Below the pieces are notes generated by a model that was given only the letters and a program-made list of their open reading frames with translations, was not told the DNA's origin and ran no database searches. Below are positions 15,442-24,541 of a stretch of 64,000 nucleotides of DNA, piece after piece (the stretch's first letter is position 1; every line of letters starts with the position of its first letter). Origin of the DNA: Streptomyces hoynatensis (GTDB lineage: Bacteria; Actinomycetota; Actinomycetes; Streptomycetales; Streptomycetaceae); NCBI RefSeq assembly GCF_003626535.1, contig NZ_RBAL01000012.1, positions 1 to 64,000 on the forward strand. The letters run 5' to 3'. Position numbers and translations under genes: made by a program.

Positions 15442-16986
15442 GTGACCAGCACCAGGGGCACCGCGATCGTCAACCTGGACATCGAGGGCCCGAAGATCAG
15501 CCGCCACCTGTACGGTCACTTCGCCGAGCACCTGGGCCGCTGCGTCTACGGCGGCCTCTGGGTCGGGGAGGACTCGCCGATCCCGAACGAGGGCGGCATC
15601 CGGCTGGACGTGGTCGAGGCGCTGCGCGCCCTGGACATCCCCAACCTGCGCTGGCCCGGCGGCTGTTTCGCCGACGAGTACCACTGGAAGGACGGCATCG
15701 GGCCCAGGGAGCGGCGCCCCCGGATGGTCAACACCCACTGGGGCAACGTGGAGGAGAACAACCACTTCGGCACCCACGAGTTCCTGGCCCTGTGCGAACT
15801 GCTAGGCGCCGAGCCGTACATCAGCGGCAACGTCGGCTCGGGCACCGTCCAGGAGATGAGCGAGTGGGTCGAGTACCTCACCCGCGACGGCGACTCCCCC
15901 ATGGTCAGGCTGCGCAAGGCCAACGGCCGTGACAAGCCCTGGCGGGTGCGGTTCTGGGGCCTGGGCAACGAGACCTGGGGCTGCGGCGGCAACATGCGCG
16001 CCGAGTACTACGCCGACCTCGCCCGCCAGTACGCCACCTACTGCCGCGACCACGGCGACAACCGGCTCTACCGCATCGCCTCGGGAGCCTCCGACGCCGA
16101 CTACGCCTGGACCGAGACCCTGATGAAGCAGATCAGCTGCTTCGGCTGCGAGGCCACGCCCAAGAACTTCTTCCAGGCCCTGTCCCTGCACTCCTACACC
16201 CTGGCGGGGCCGTGGGAGGCCAAGGGCAGCGCCACCGAGTTCGGCGTCGCCGACCACTACCGCACCATGGCCGCCGCCCGGCGGATCGACCGGCTGCTGG
16301 CCGGCCACTCCGCGGTGATGGACGTCTACGACCCGGGCCGCACGGTCGGCCTCGTCCTGGACGAGTGGGGCACCTGGTGGGACGTCGAGCCGGGCACCAA
16401 CCCCGGCTTCCTGTTCCAGCAGAACACCCTGCGCGACGCCCTGGTGGCCGGTCTCCACTTCGACGTCTTCCACCGGCACGCCGAGCGCCTGGTGATGGCC
16501 AACATCGCCCAGACCGTCAACGTCCTGCAGGCCATGCTGCTGACCGAGGGCGAGAGCCTGGTCCGCACGCCCACCTACCACGTCTTCGAGATGAACAAGG
16601 GCCACCAGGACGCCACCTCGCTCCCCCTGCACCTGCGCACCACCTCGGGGGGCACCCGCGAACTCGCCGACGGGACCGGGCTGGCGACCCTGTCCGCCTC
16701 GGCCAGCAAGCGGGACGGCGCCCTGCTGGTGTCGCTGTCCAACCTGGACGCCGAGGCCCCCGCCGAGCTCACCCTCGACCTGCGCGGCGGGCGCGTCGGC
16801 ACCCCCTCCGCCCGCCTGCTGACCGCCGAGCGCCTCCAGGCGCACAACACCCCGGCGGACCCGGACGCGGTCGCGCCCCGGGCGTACGAGGAGGGACTGC
16901 GCGCCGACCCGGACCGCGCGGGCCTGCTCACCGTGACCCTGCCCGCCCACTCCTTCGTCACGGTGCGGGCGCCCCTGGCCGGCTGA
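15442..16986 (+). CDS. abfA: GH51 alpha-L-arabinofuranosidase
   Basis: A 514-residue enzyme that removes alpha-L-arabinofuranose from arabinoxylan or arabinan fragments. The (beta/alpha)8 domain carries the acid/base Glu in GLGNETWGCGG (about residue 177) and the nucleophile in VLDEWGTWW (about residue 308). The N-terminal ISRHLYGHFAEHLGRCVYGGLWVG and IPNLRWPGGCFADEYHWKDGIGP are family hallmarks, and a beta-sandwich of about 130 residues closes the protein. There is no signal peptide, so it acts on imported oligosaccharides. GTG 15442 has GGAGG five bases upstream. A LacI regulator precedes it. Confidence 0.93.
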   Translation: MTSTRGTAIVNLDIEGPKISRHLYGHFAEHLGRCVYGGLWVGEDSPIPNEGGIRLDVVEALRALDIPNLRWPGGCFADEYHWKDGIGPRERRPRMVNTHWGNVEENNHFGTHEFLALCELLGAEPYISGNVGSGTVQEMSEWVEYLTRDGDSPMVRLRKANGRDKPWRVRFWGLGNETWGCGGNMRAEYYADLARQYATYCRDHGDNRLYRIASGASDADYAWTETLMKQISCFGCEATPKNFFQALSLHSYTLAGPWEAKGSATEFGVADHYRTMAAARRIDRLLAGHSAVMDVYDPGRTVGLVLDEWGTWWDVEPGTNPGFLFQQNTLRDALVAGLHFDVFHRHAERLVMANIAQTVNVLQAMLLTEGESLVRTPTYHVFEMNKGHQDATSLPLHLRTTSGGTRELADGTGLATLSASASKRDGALLVSLSNLDAEAPAELTLDLRGGRVGTPSARLLTAERLQAHNTPADPDAVAPRAYEEGLRADPDRAGLLTVTLPAHSFVTVRAPLAG

Positions 16987-16993
16987 GCAAGGC

Positions 16994-17026
16994 GGGCCCG
17001 CCCGCGCCCTGTCGCCGGGCGGGCCC
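16994..17026 (+). terminator. Hairpin after the arabinofuranosidase gene
   Basis: Arms of 11 bases (16994-17004 and 17016-17026) pair perfectly around an 11-base loop, starting 8 bases after the stop codon. Confidence 0.55.
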
Positions 17027-17100
17027 GGCCGGACGGGCGGACCCGGGCCGGCCCGCGTTCCGGCCGGCCCGGACGGGGAGTTCGGGGGTGCGCGGCCGGG

Positions 17101-17337
17101 GCGCTGGCCCAGCCCGCGCTCGACCGGGTCCCCCTCGCCGCCGGCACCGACCTCTTGCGGACCGTGGCGGAGCACCTGTACCCGAGCGGGGACCGCGCCG
17201 CCGCGGCCGCACTCGCCCGCCGCGGCCACGCCCGCGCGCTCGCCCACCGCCTGCGGGTGCTCGACGGCCTTGACGAGATCTGCGGGCCCCCGGGGTCCCG
17301 GCGCGGCCCGCGCCCGGCGCGCGGCCGGGCGCAATAG
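17101..17337 (+). pseudogene. Possible remnant of a PucR/CdaR-type helix-turn-helix
   Basis: A plus-strand frame reads ALDRVPLAAGTDLLRTVAEHLYPSGDRAAAAALARRGHARALAHRLRVLDGL. Its pattern resembles the C-terminal HTH of PucR/CdaR regulators (LL.TV..HL....R..AA..L..H.....HRL..L..L). There is no N-terminal domain and the recognition helix is eroded. The rest of 16987-17621 shows no other gene. Confidence 0.25.
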
Positions 17338-17621
17338 TGCACGCGCCGCCCCTCATCGTCCACATCGCTCGGCCTACCATCGGCCTGATCGAGCCGCGCG
17401 GCGCCCGTGAGCGGCCACCCTCACCGGCGCCCGACCTCCCCACTTCCTCACCCGCGCCGCCGCTTCGGCCTGCCCACGGCGGCGTGGCGGGGCCGCACGA
17501 CGGCCGCCCGTCCGGCACCGCGCAGCGCCGCGGGCCGCCGGGCGCGCCGGGGTGGCCGCCGCGGCGGGACCTGCGTCTCCCGCCGCCCACCTCCACGCTC
17601 CAGGCACGGAAGGGAAGAAGC

Positions 17622-19223
17622 ATGTCCCGAAGCAGAAGAGCGAGAACGCTCGTGGCCGCGTGGTCGACCGCCCTGCTCACCGCCGTGGCGACCCTCGCCG
17701 CGACCGGCACCGCGCGGGCCGACACCGTCAGGTACGAGGCCGAGGGAACGTCGGCCCACTGCGACGGAACCATCGAGACCGAACACGCCGGGTACTCCGG
17801 CTCCGGCTTCTGCGACACCACCAACGCCACCGGCTCCGCGGTGCAGTTCACCGTCACCGCCGCCCAGTCGGGACAGGCGGCGATCGCCGTCAGGTTCGCC
17901 AACGGCAGCGGCAGCGCCCGCGGCGCCTCCCTGCTGGTGAACGGGACGGCGGTGCAGTCGACCTCGTTCGAGGCCACGGGGGCCTGGACGAACTGGGTCA
18001 CCAAGAGCCTCACCGTTCCGCTCGACGCGGGCACCCACACCATCCGCCTCTCCGCCACCGGCTCCGGCGGCCTGGCGAACATCGACTACCTCGACGTCAC
18101 CACGGAAGGCGGCACCACCACGCCGCCCGACACGCCGGGCGACGCCCTGTACGTGTCCCCGAACGGCTCCGCGGACGCCGCGGGCACCGAGTCGGACCCG
18201 ACGACGCTCACCTCGGCCATCGACCGGGTCAGCCCCGGCGGAACGATCTACCTGCGCGGCGGCACCTACCGCCTCTCCCAGACGGTCACCATCCCGCCGG
18301 GCAACGACGGCACCGCGAGCGCCCGCACCGAGCTGACCGCCTACCCGGGCGAGACCCCCGTGCTGAACTTCTCCGCCATGAGCGAGGCCGACGCCAACCG
18401 CGGGCTCGCCCTCAACGCCGACTACTGGCACCTGTACGGCCTGGTCGTGGAGCACGCCGGGGACAACGGCATCTTCGTCGGCGGCAGCAACAACGTCATC
18501 GAGCGCACCGTGACCCGCTACAACCACGACACCGGGCTGCAGCTCTCGCGGATGTCCTCCAGCACCCCCCGCGAGGACTGGCCCGCCAACAACCTCATCC
18601 TCAGCGCGGAATCGCACGACAACGCCGACTCCGACGGGGAGGACGCCGACGGCTTCGCCGCCAAGCTCACCGTCGGCTCGGGGAACGTCTTCCGCTACGA
18701 CGTCTCCCACAACAACATCGACGACGGCTGGGACCTGTACACCAAGACCGACACCGGCGCGATCGGCGCGGTGACCATCGAGAACTCGCTCTCCTTCGAG
18801 AACGGCACGCTCAGCGACGGCACCCAGAACTCCAGCGGCGACCGCAACGGCTTCAAGCTCGGCGGCGAGGACATCTCCGTCAACCACGTCATCCGCCACA
18901 ACATCGCCTACGGCAACGGCAAGCACGGGTTCACCTACAACCGGAACCTGGGCACGATGACGATCTCGGACAACGTCGGCATCGACAACGGCGAGCGCAA
19001 CTACTCCTTCGACGGCGGCACTTCGGTGTTCCGCAACAACACCTCCTGCCGCAGCGACGACGGGTCGAACGACAGGGTCATCGGCGACGCCGACGGCTCG
19101 AACCAGTTCTGGTCCGGCTCCAACGGCTCCCGCTGCTCCGCCTACTCCGGCGCCCTCGGCTGGTCCTTCGCCGGGGACGGCAGCCTGGTCGTGACCTTCG
19201 GCGGCAACCGGGTCACCCCGTAG
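17622..19223 (+). CDS. Secreted polysaccharide lyase (PL9-like) with N-terminal carbohydrate-binding module
   Basis: A 533-residue exported protein. A signal peptide (MSRSRRARTLVAAWSTALLTAVATLAA...ARA, cleavage near residue 34) is followed by a CBM6/CBM35-like beta-sandwich that opens with TVRYEAEG and ends LANIDYLDVTTEG (to about residue 165). A Pro/Thr linker joins it to a right-handed parallel beta-helix: YVSPNGSADAAGTESDPTTL..., then RYNHDTGLQLSRM, DADGFAAKL, GSGNVFRYDVSHNNIDDGWDLYTK and RNGFKLGGEDISVNHVIRHNIAYGNGKHGF. These are the motifs of PL9 pectate lyases, which cut pectin by beta-elimination with a Lys base and calcium. Pectin as substrate is inferred from family. Confidence 0.85.
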   Translation: MSRSRRARTLVAAWSTALLTAVATLAATGTARADTVRYEAEGTSAHCDGTIETEHAGYSGSGFCDTTNATGSAVQFTVTAAQSGQAAIAVRFANGSGSARGASLLVNGTAVQSTSFEATGAWTNWVTKSLTVPLDAGTHTIRLSATGSGGLANIDYLDVTTEGGTTTPPDTPGDALYVSPNGSADAAGTESDPTTLTSAIDRVSPGGTIYLRGGTYRLSQTVTIPPGNDGTASARTELTAYPGETPVLNFSAMSEADANRGLALNADYWHLYGLVVEHAGDNGIFVGGSNNVIERTVTRYNHDTGLQLSRMSSSTPREDWPANNLILSAESHDNADSDGEDADGFAAKLTVGSGNVFRYDVSHNNIDDGWDLYTKTDTGAIGAVTIENSLSFENGTLSDGTQNSSGDRNGFKLGGEDISVNHVIRHNIAYGNGKHGFTYNRNLGTMTISDNVGIDNGERNYSFDGGTSVFRNNTSCRSDDGSNDRVIGDADGSNQFWSGSNGSRCSAYSGALGWSFAGDGSLVVTFGGNRVTP

Positions 19224-19252
19224 CCACCGCCGCGGCCCGAGGCCACCCGATC

Positions 19253-19305
19253 GGGCCGCCGGGCGGCGCGGCCGGCCGTACGGACCTGCCGCCGCCCGGC
19301 GGCCC
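19253..19305 (+). terminator. Long-stem hairpin after the lyase gene
   Basis: Perfect 15-base arms at 19253-19267 and 19291-19305 with a 23-base loop, 30 bases downstream of the stop codon. Confidence 0.5.
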
Positions 19306-19355
19306 CGCGGTGCGGCCCGCGACCCGGCGCGGGCCGCACCCGGCGAACGGCCCGG

Positions 19356-20229
19356 TCAGGGCAGCCGGACCGACAGGGCGTGCCGGAAGACGTCCCCCGC
19401 GTCCCAGCGCGCCTTGGCCCGCTGGAGCCTGGGATAGTTCTCCCCGAAGTGGAAGGCGTGCCGGGGCACCCCCGAGGCGTTCCAGGCGGGATCGAGGATG
19501 TCCGGGTCGGGGCGGCGATGCCGCAGCCGTCGGTGGCAGGTCCGGGGACCGGGTAGCCGCCGGTGCGGGCGTACACGTCGCGGTACACCGCGCGCAGCCG
19601 GCCCAGGTGCGTCCCGTCCTCGCCGGGCGCCGTTCAGAAGCTCTCGAAGGAGACCAGGAAGGCACAGCCCCGGTGCGAGAAGGCACGGGCGCCGGGCGGC
19701 ACGGCGTTGGCCTGCCCCCGCCCGTCTGGAGCACCAGCCGGGAGGTCGGGTTCGCGTAGTCCTCCCGCGTCAGGTGCCGGTGGGCCGCCGCGCACTGCTT
19801 CTGGGTCCAGCAGCCCTTCTGGAACGCGAACGTGATGGCGTTGCGCGTGGTCAGGTCCCACGTCGTCGCCGGCTCGGCGCCGGACAGCGACCGGTAGGCC
19901 TGGTCCCACCGCAGCCGCACGGTGGGCGCGACCGGCAGGCCGGCGCCTCCCACGACCGTGGCGAGGAACTCGTCGAGCGCGTCCTGCGCGCCGCGCCCGG
20001 CCGGTCCGCGACGACCACCTCCACCGCCTCGATGTGGTCGGAACCACGCCGTACTGCGGCTGAGCAGGCCGCCGTCCCCGCCGCAGGCGTGCCCGCCCAT
20101 GCCGACGGTGGGGCAGGCCCCGGCCGGGAGCAGCACACCCCAGCCGCGGTCGAGGGCGTCGTAGACCTCCCCGAGCCGCGCCCCCGGCTCGATCGCGAAC
20201 GCCCGGCGGCGCGGGCCGCAGGCGCCCTC
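19356..20229 (-). pseudogene. FAD-linked (berberine-bridge-type) oxidase, multiply frameshifted and deleted
   Basis: Pieces of one oxidase are scattered over three minus-strand frames. From the 5' side they are EGACGPRRRAFAIEPGARLGEVYDAL, then GVLLPAGACPTVGMGGHACGGDGGLLSR (the FAD-binding G-rich segment), IEAVEVVVAD, TVRLRWDQAYRSLSG...TRNAITFAFQKGCWTQKQ, and NPTSRLVLQTGGG. The C-terminal berberine motif follows: DPAWNASGVPRHAFHFGENYPRLQRAKARWDAGDVFRHALSVRLP, with the stop at 19358-19356. At least four frame changes and missing segments make it non-functional. It follows the acetyltransferase stop directly. Confidence 0.7.
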
Positions 20230-20757
20230 CTAAGGCATATCGCGGCGCCCGCCCGCGGGGGTGCGGGGGACGGCGAAGGAGATCCACGCGTCGGGCGGCA
20301 GGTCCGGGCGCCCGGGAACGGGCCTGCGCTCCACGGCCCAGGTCTCCCCGGCCAGTTCGGTGGCGACGCGGCGCCAGAACCCGGCCGCGGCCGCGTTGCG
20401 TTCCTGGAAGGCGACCTCCCAGGCGCCGGGGTGCCGGGCGACGATCTCCCGCACGGCGCGCAGCCCGAGCCCGGTGCGCCGCGCCCCACGGACGACGAAG
20501 AAGCTGTTCAGCACCCGGGTGGGCCCGGTCAGGCCGCGGACGAAGGCGAGTCCGGCCGGGTGCTCCCCGCGGGTCAGCAGGTACGGCGCCCAGCCGGGTT
20601 CGGTGAAGGCCGAATCGAGCCGCTCGCTGCGGAAGGTGCCGTCGGGGCGGGGCAGCGTGCCGCCGAACTCCGACATGTCGTGGCGGAACATCAGCCACAG
20701 GCGCTCCAGCACGGGGCGGTCGGCCTCGCGCGCGAGGCGGACGGACGCGTCTGTCAT
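20230..20757 (-). CDS. GNAT family acetyltransferase
   Basis: A 175-residue single-domain acetyltransferase. It opens MTDASVRLAREADRPVLERLWLMFRHDMSEF, has the core strand GLAFVRGL...RVLNSFFVVRGARRTGLGLRAVREIVARHPGAWEVAFQERNAAAAGFWRRVA with the acetyl-CoA loop, and ends ...DAWISFAVP. The arrangement matches YedL/predicted GNATs that act on small amines, but the substrate is unknown. The ATG at 20757 has GGAG 6 bases upstream. Downstream lies only the wrecked oxidase; upstream are 11-base repeats and the terminator of the GH15 gene. Confidence 0.85.
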   Translation of the reverse strand: MTDASVRLAREADRPVLERLWLMFRHDMSEFGGTLPRPDGTFRSERLDSAFTEPGWAPYLLTRGEHPAGLAFVRGLTGPTRVLNSFFVVRGARRTGLGLRAVREIVARHPGAWEVAFQERNAAAAGFWRRVATELAGETWAVERRPVPGRPDLPPDAWISFAVPRTPAGGRRDMP

Positions 20758-20811
20758 GGCAACTCCTCGGGTGGTTCGGGCCCGGCGAAGGGGCGGGCCC
20801 GACATCGGACG

Positions 20812-20860
20812 GGGAACGAACAGGGAACGAACAGGGAACGGACAGGGGGCAAACAGGCAC
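20812..20860. repeat. Short tandem repeat upstream of the acetyltransferase gene
   Basis: Three copies of an 11-base unit (GGGAACGAACA, the third with one change) followed by degenerate copies ending in ...ACAGG, in the 5' region of the minus-strand GNAT gene. Confidence 0.7.
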
Positions 20861-20948
20861 CGAACAGGATGGGCAGGGAGCGGGCAGGAGGCGGCACGAA
20901 GCCGCACGAAGCGGCTTGACGTTCCCTCACGTTCCGTGAAAGGGAACG

Positions 20949-20990
20949 AAAAAAGCCTCCCCGGCGGACGTGTGTCCTGGCCGGGGAGGC
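20949..20990 (-). terminator. Intrinsic terminator of the GH15 gene
   Basis: On the minus strand an 11-base perfect stem (20990-20980 with 20965-20955) is followed by six T (complement of AAAAAA at 20949-20954), a classical stem plus U-tract, 74 bases after the GH15 stop. Confidence 0.85.
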
Positions 20991-21063
20991 CGAGTCGATG
21001 CGAGTGAGGCTATCAGGGGGCCGGGGGGCCGCGGCGGGCGGGCCCCGGGAATCCCGCGGCGGG

Positions 21064-22179
21064 TCAGGGCCGTTCGGGGAGTTCGCCGAGCTCGGCGAGT
21101 TCGGCGGCGAGGATCAGGTACATGGCGTGGGACCAGAGCAGCGGGGTGGCGTTCGGGCCCCACTTCGCCTCCCAGCGGGCGAGGTGCTCGGGGTGCAACA
21201 GCCGCGCGCCCGGGGCCTGTTCGGGCAGCAGGCCCTCGGGGGTGGCCTGGGCCGCGATCCAGTCGAGCCGGCGGCGGGCCGCGGCGGTGCGGCCGGTGCG
21301 CGCGTAGTGCCAGCCGAGGAACCCGGCGAGGACGGGCCACTGCCCGCCGCCGTAGAAGACGTCGCCGAGGTAGCGGTGCACGCCGCCCTCCGGCTCGACA
21401 AGGTCGCGTTCCACCGCGGCCAGGGTGGCGGCGGCGAGGGGCCCGGCGGGGTCGGTGACGGCGAACGGCGTCAGGCAGGCCAGGAGGGCGGCGTCGACGG
21501 CCCGGCCGCCGAGCCACCCGGCGAGGCGGCCCTCGTACGTGCCGCGCTCGGCGAGCAGCCGCGCGATCGCCCCGGTGATGCGGGTGGCGCGCGCGGGGTC
21601 GGCGAGCCCGGCGCGGGCCGCGGCGGCGAGGCCGCCGTGGAGGGCGCCGAGGGTGGCGACGTGCCGGCGCGCGGGGTGCTCCTCCCACCAGCCGTGGCAG
21701 GGAAGGTCCCAGGTGGCCTCCAGGTAGCGCACGGTCAAGCGGGCGGCGGCGCGGTAGGGCCCGGGGGCCAGGCCGTGCCGGTCCAGGTGGCGGGCGAGGG
21801 CCCACAGCCAGGTGCCGTAGCCGTCGGTCTGGAAGTCTGTCCACTCGCCGCCCTCGGCCTCCCGCCCTTCGAGGGTGTAGCGGGTGGGCAACAGGGCGCC
21901 GGGCGGCGGCCGTTCGCCGCGGGCGCGGGCGGCGGCGACGGCCTCGATGCGGTCGGCGCGCTCCGTGATCACGCGGGCGCACCAGTCGTGGAAGGCGGTC
22001 GCCGAGTCGGGCGCCCCGGACCGCGAGGCGGCCTCGGCGGCGAACGAGCCGTCGCGGAACCACGCGTACCGGTACACCGGGTAGGCGGGGCAGGCCGGGT
22101 AGGCGCCGCCCGGCGCCTGGTTGCCGGTGAGGACGGCCAGGCCGACGGCGGCCAGGCGGGCGTGGTCCCAAGGAGGCAC
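21064..22179 (-). CDS. GH15-like glycoside hydrolase
   Basis: A 371-residue cytoplasmic protein with the (alpha/alpha)6-barrel motifs of glucoamylase/trehalase-like GH15 enzymes: YRYAWFRDGSFAAEAA near residue 37, WTDFQTDGYGTWLWALARHL, LPCHGWWEEHPARRHVATLGALHGGLAAAAR (candidate general acid in WWEE), GGVHRYLGDVFYGGGQWPVLAGFLGWHYARTG, and LPEQ...WGPNATPLLWSHAMYL. Shorter than most GH15 proteins (600+), because the N-terminal beta-sandwich is absent. It would act on an imported alpha-glucoside; the exact substrate is not inferable. It is followed by a clear terminator and stands alone. Confidence 0.82.
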   Translation of the reverse strand: MPPWDHARLAAVGLAVLTGNQAPGGAYPACPAYPVYRYAWFRDGSFAAEAASRSGAPDSATAFHDWCARVITERADRIEAVAAARARGERPPPGALLPTRYTLEGREAEGGEWTDFQTDGYGTWLWALARHLDRHGLAPGPYRAAARLTVRYLEATWDLPCHGWWEEHPARRHVATLGALHGGLAAAARAGLADPARATRITGAIARLLAERGTYEGRLAGWLGGRAVDAALLACLTPFAVTDPAGPLAAATLAAVERDLVEPEGGVHRYLGDVFYGGGQWPVLAGFLGWHYARTGRTAAARRRLDWIAAQATPEGLLPEQAPGARLLHPEHLARWEAKWGPNATPLLWSHAMYLILAAELAELGELPERP

Positions 22180-22249
22180 GGCGGGTCCTTCGGTGGTGCG
22201 GGGGCGGGCAGGGGGCGGGTCCGGCCGCCGGCGACCGGCGGCCGGGGGC

Positions 22250-22897
22250 TCAGTCGAGGCCGGGCTCGGCCGGCAGGTCCAGGGGGCGCTTGTAGTAGGC
22301 CCAGGGCGACTCGAAGTGGGAGGGGGTGACCAGCTCCCAGCCCCGCTCCGCCATCCGCTGCCGCCTCCGCCGCGTCGGCCACCACAGCCGCTGGTGCTCC
22401 CACTGGTGCGGCGAGGACTCGACGAGGTGGTGCAGGTGGCCGTAGTCCACGACGTGCCAGCCGTGCCGGCCGGCCTGGGCGAGCGCCTGCATCTCGTTGA
22501 AGGCGTTGAGCGGGGAGAGCACCCTGCGGCGCGCGGCCGGCTCCCCGGGCGCGGCCTGCTCCGCGGCGCCCGCGGCGCCGCGCGCGGGGGCGGCGCCGAA
22601 GCGCTGCTGCGCGGCCTGGCGGCTGATGCCGAGCAGGCCGCCGACCGCCTCCCAGCTGTGCCCGGCCGCGCGGGCGCCGTTGATCGACTGGCGCAGCAGC
22701 CGGCTGGTCTCCTCGGCGGCCACCCGGGAGGCGTCGACCGTGAGCAGGTGGGCGGCGGGGTCGTTGCCGAGCCCTTTCCGGCCGGCCGGGCGGGCGGCGA
22801 GCACCGCCTCGGCGATCGCCTCGCGCAGCGCGCCCGCCTCCGCCTCGGTCAGCCGGTCGGCGGGGGCCGGGCCCACCTCGGCGGGCGTCTCGCTCAC
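22250..22897 (-). CDS. HTH protein of unknown function, membrane-protein partner
   Basis: A 215-residue soluble protein. Residues 50-105 form a helical segment ending in the helix-turn-helix SWEAVGGLLGISRQAAQQRFG, like the DNA-binding helices of region-4-like or AsnC-like factors. A Gly/Ala linker leads to a C-terminal aromatic-rich domain with ALAQAGRHGWHVVDYGHLHHLVESSPHQWEHQRLWWP and RGWELVTPSHFESPWAYYKRPLD. GTG 22897 is chosen for its GGAGGAG and four-base overlap with the upstream membrane-protein gene. The pair sits behind two identical palindromes that it may recognise itself. Confidence 0.65.
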   Translation of the reverse strand: MSETPAEVGPAPADRLTEAEAGALREAIAEAVLAARPAGRKGLGNDPAAHLLTVDASRVAAEETSRLLRQSINGARAAGHSWEAVGGLLGISRQAAQQRFGAAPARGAAGAAEQAAPGEPAARRRVLSPLNAFNEMQALAQAGRHGWHVVDYGHLHHLVESSPHQWEHQRLWWPTRRRRQRMAERGWELVTPSHFESPWAYYKRPLDLPAEPGLD

Positions 22898-23196
22898 GGC
22901 TGCTCCTCCTCCCGGTCGGCCGCCGGGGCGGGCGGCAGCGGCTCCAGCTCGTTCAGCCTGGCCTCGTCGATCTCCGTCTGCCCCCGCTCCCGCGCCCACC
23001 GGGCGGCCGACGCGACCCCCGTGGCGAAGATCGTCAGCGAGACCAGGACGTAGAGGACGAGCAACAGCGTGCTGTCCGTCGCGGCCCACAGGGCGACCAG
23101 CCCGCCGTCCAGGCACAGCAGCGGAACCAGCCAGGCCAGGAGCGGGGCGGGACGAACGCCGGGGCCCGGCCCCGGCTCGGCTTTCCTGGATTCCAT
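22894..23196 (-). CDS. Small two-helix membrane protein
   Basis: A 100-residue protein with two membrane segments, LLAWLVPLLCLDGGLVALWAA and STLLLVLYVLVSLTIFATGVA, then a charged tail ARWARERGQTEIDEARLNELEPL with both ends probably cytoplasmic. No family recognised. It is the first gene of a two-gene unit with the HTH protein, overlapping it by GTGA, and starts two bases from a perfect 17-base palindrome, so its expression is probably switched by a repressor bound over the start region. Confidence 0.65.
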   Translation of the reverse strand: MESRKAEPGPGPGVRPAPLLAWLVPLLCLDGGLVALWAATDSTLLLVLYVLVSLTIFATGVASAARWARERGQTEIDEARLNELEPLPPAPAADREEEQP

Positions 23197-23198
23197 GC

Positions 23199-23244
23199 GT
23201 CAAGGATTCCTTGACAGTTCACCCCTTGTCAAGGATTCCTTGAC
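23199..23244. promoter_or_regulatory. Pair of identical palindromic operators
   Basis: GTCAAGGATTCCTTGAC occurs at 23199-23215 and again at 23228-23244, 29 bases apart centre to centre. Each is a perfect inverted repeat. On the minus strand TTGACA-like hexamers are embedded in the palindromes, so binding could block the promoter of the membrane/HTH gene pair. Confidence 0.75.
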
Positions 23245-23349
23245 ACCTGGCCCGGCTTCGGGGCGGCAGGGGGCTTGCGCCCGGCAGGCGCCGCGGGTGG
23301 AATCCCGCGGGGGCCGCACCCGGCGGCACGAGACAGGTGGTGTGTGCAG

Positions 23350-24333
23350 GTGGCGAAGGAACGGATCGTCCTCCGGGCGTGCGCGCCGGAGCGCGACCTC
23401 CCGGCGATCCTCGGCGTGTGGGTGGCCTGCCGGGAGGGCGGGGGCGTGGATCGCGCGTCGGTGGTGGAGCCCTACCCGACCCCGCGGGAGGTCGAGGCCG
23501 CGATGGCCGCGATGGCCGACCCGCGGCGCGATCAGGTGCTCGCCGAACACGAGGGCAGCGTCGTCGGCCACGCCACCGTCGGCTGGTGGCGGGAGGGCGA
23601 CGCGGCCGGGGGCACCGCGGTCTACCTGCACCGGGGCCGGGTGGTGCCGCACTGGTGGGGGCGCGGCGTGGGGACGGCCCTCGTGCGGTGGGCGGAGGAG
23701 CGGATCGCCGCGCTCGTCGCGGCGCACGGCACCGCGGCACGCGCCTGCTTCGCGGCCAACGCCTCCGACGCCGAGCCGGGCGCCGTCGAGTTGCTCACCG
23801 GCCTGGGGTACCGGCGGGTCTTCGGCGTGACGGAGTTCGAGTGGACCGGGCCGGCGAGCGGCCGGACGCCGCCCCCGGCGGCGCTGCCCGGCGGCGCGGA
23901 ACTGCGCCCCGTCACCGCGGACCACTACCGGCCGGTGTGGGAGATGGTCAGGGCGGCGTACGCGGACACCCCCCACGTCGGGGGCTGGGACTTCGGGGCC
24001 TTCGCCGCCGGCGCGGAGCCCGCGCACTGGCAGGTCGCGTGGGAGGGCGGGGAGGTGGTCGGCGCCGCGCTGTGCGTGGCCGGCCGCGAGGGCGGTCCCG
24101 CCGAGGTGCGGGAGCTGAGCGTCCGCAAGGACCGGCGGCGGCGGGGGCTCGGCAGGGCGCTGCTGCTGCACGGCCTGCACGCCCTCACGGAGCGCGGCGA
24201 GCGCGGCGTGCGGCTGTTCACGGGCTCGGCCAACCCGTACCGGTCCTGGGAGCTGTACGAGAGCGTCGGGTTCCGCCGGCTGGCGGAGTTCGGCCGCTAC
24301 CGGAAGGCGTTCGGCCCGGCCGCACCGGCGTAG
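23350..24333 (+). CDS. Tandem-domain GNAT acetyltransferase
   Basis: A 327-residue protein built of two GNAT domains. The first contains VVPHWWGRGVGTALVRWAEERIAA (about residues 98-120) and the second, with the better acetyl-CoA motif, LSVRKDRRRRGLGRALLLHGLHALTERGERGVRLFTGSANPYRSWELYESVGFRRL (about residues 255-310). Two-domain GNATs of this kind include mycothiol synthase and antibiotic acetyltransferases; this one is not clearly either. GTG 23350 has AGGTGG 9 bases upstream; GTG 23344 is an alternative. It is transcribed away from the palindrome pair at 23199-23244 and could share that control. Confidence 0.82.
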   Translation: MAKERIVLRACAPERDLPAILGVWVACREGGGVDRASVVEPYPTPREVEAAMAAMADPRRDQVLAEHEGSVVGHATVGWWREGDAAGGTAVYLHRGRVVPHWWGRGVGTALVRWAEERIAALVAAHGTAARACFAANASDAEPGAVELLTGLGYRRVFGVTEFEWTGPASGRTPPPAALPGGAELRPVTADHYRPVWEMVRAAYADTPHVGGWDFGAFAAGAEPAHWQVAWEGGEVVGAALCVAGREGGPAEVRELSVRKDRRRRGLGRALLLHGLHALTERGERGVRLFTGSANPYRSWELYESVGFRRLAEFGRYRKAFGPAAPA

Positions 24334-24430
24334 GCGCGGGCGCGGGGCCCGGCGCGTCGGGCGCGCGGCGGCGCGGCGTGGCCCGGGGCGCGCGGTGTGG
24401 CCCGGGGCGTTCGGGGGCGCTCGGGGCGCC

Positions 24431-24490
24431 GTTGTGGCCGGGGGCGCTCGTTGTGGCCGGGGGCGCTCGGGGTGGCTCGGGGTGGCTCGG
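24431..24490. repeat. Short direct repeats in a G-rich spacer
   Basis: A 19-base unit (GTTGTGGCCGGGGGCGCTC) occurs twice back to back (24431-24449, 24450-24468), followed by two copies of GGGGTGGCTC. The spacer 24334-24541 holds no recognisable gene. Confidence 0.65.
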
Positions 24491-24541
24491 GTCCGCTTGG
24501 GCCGGGGGGCGGTGGACCGGCACACTGCAAGGGTGAACGCC

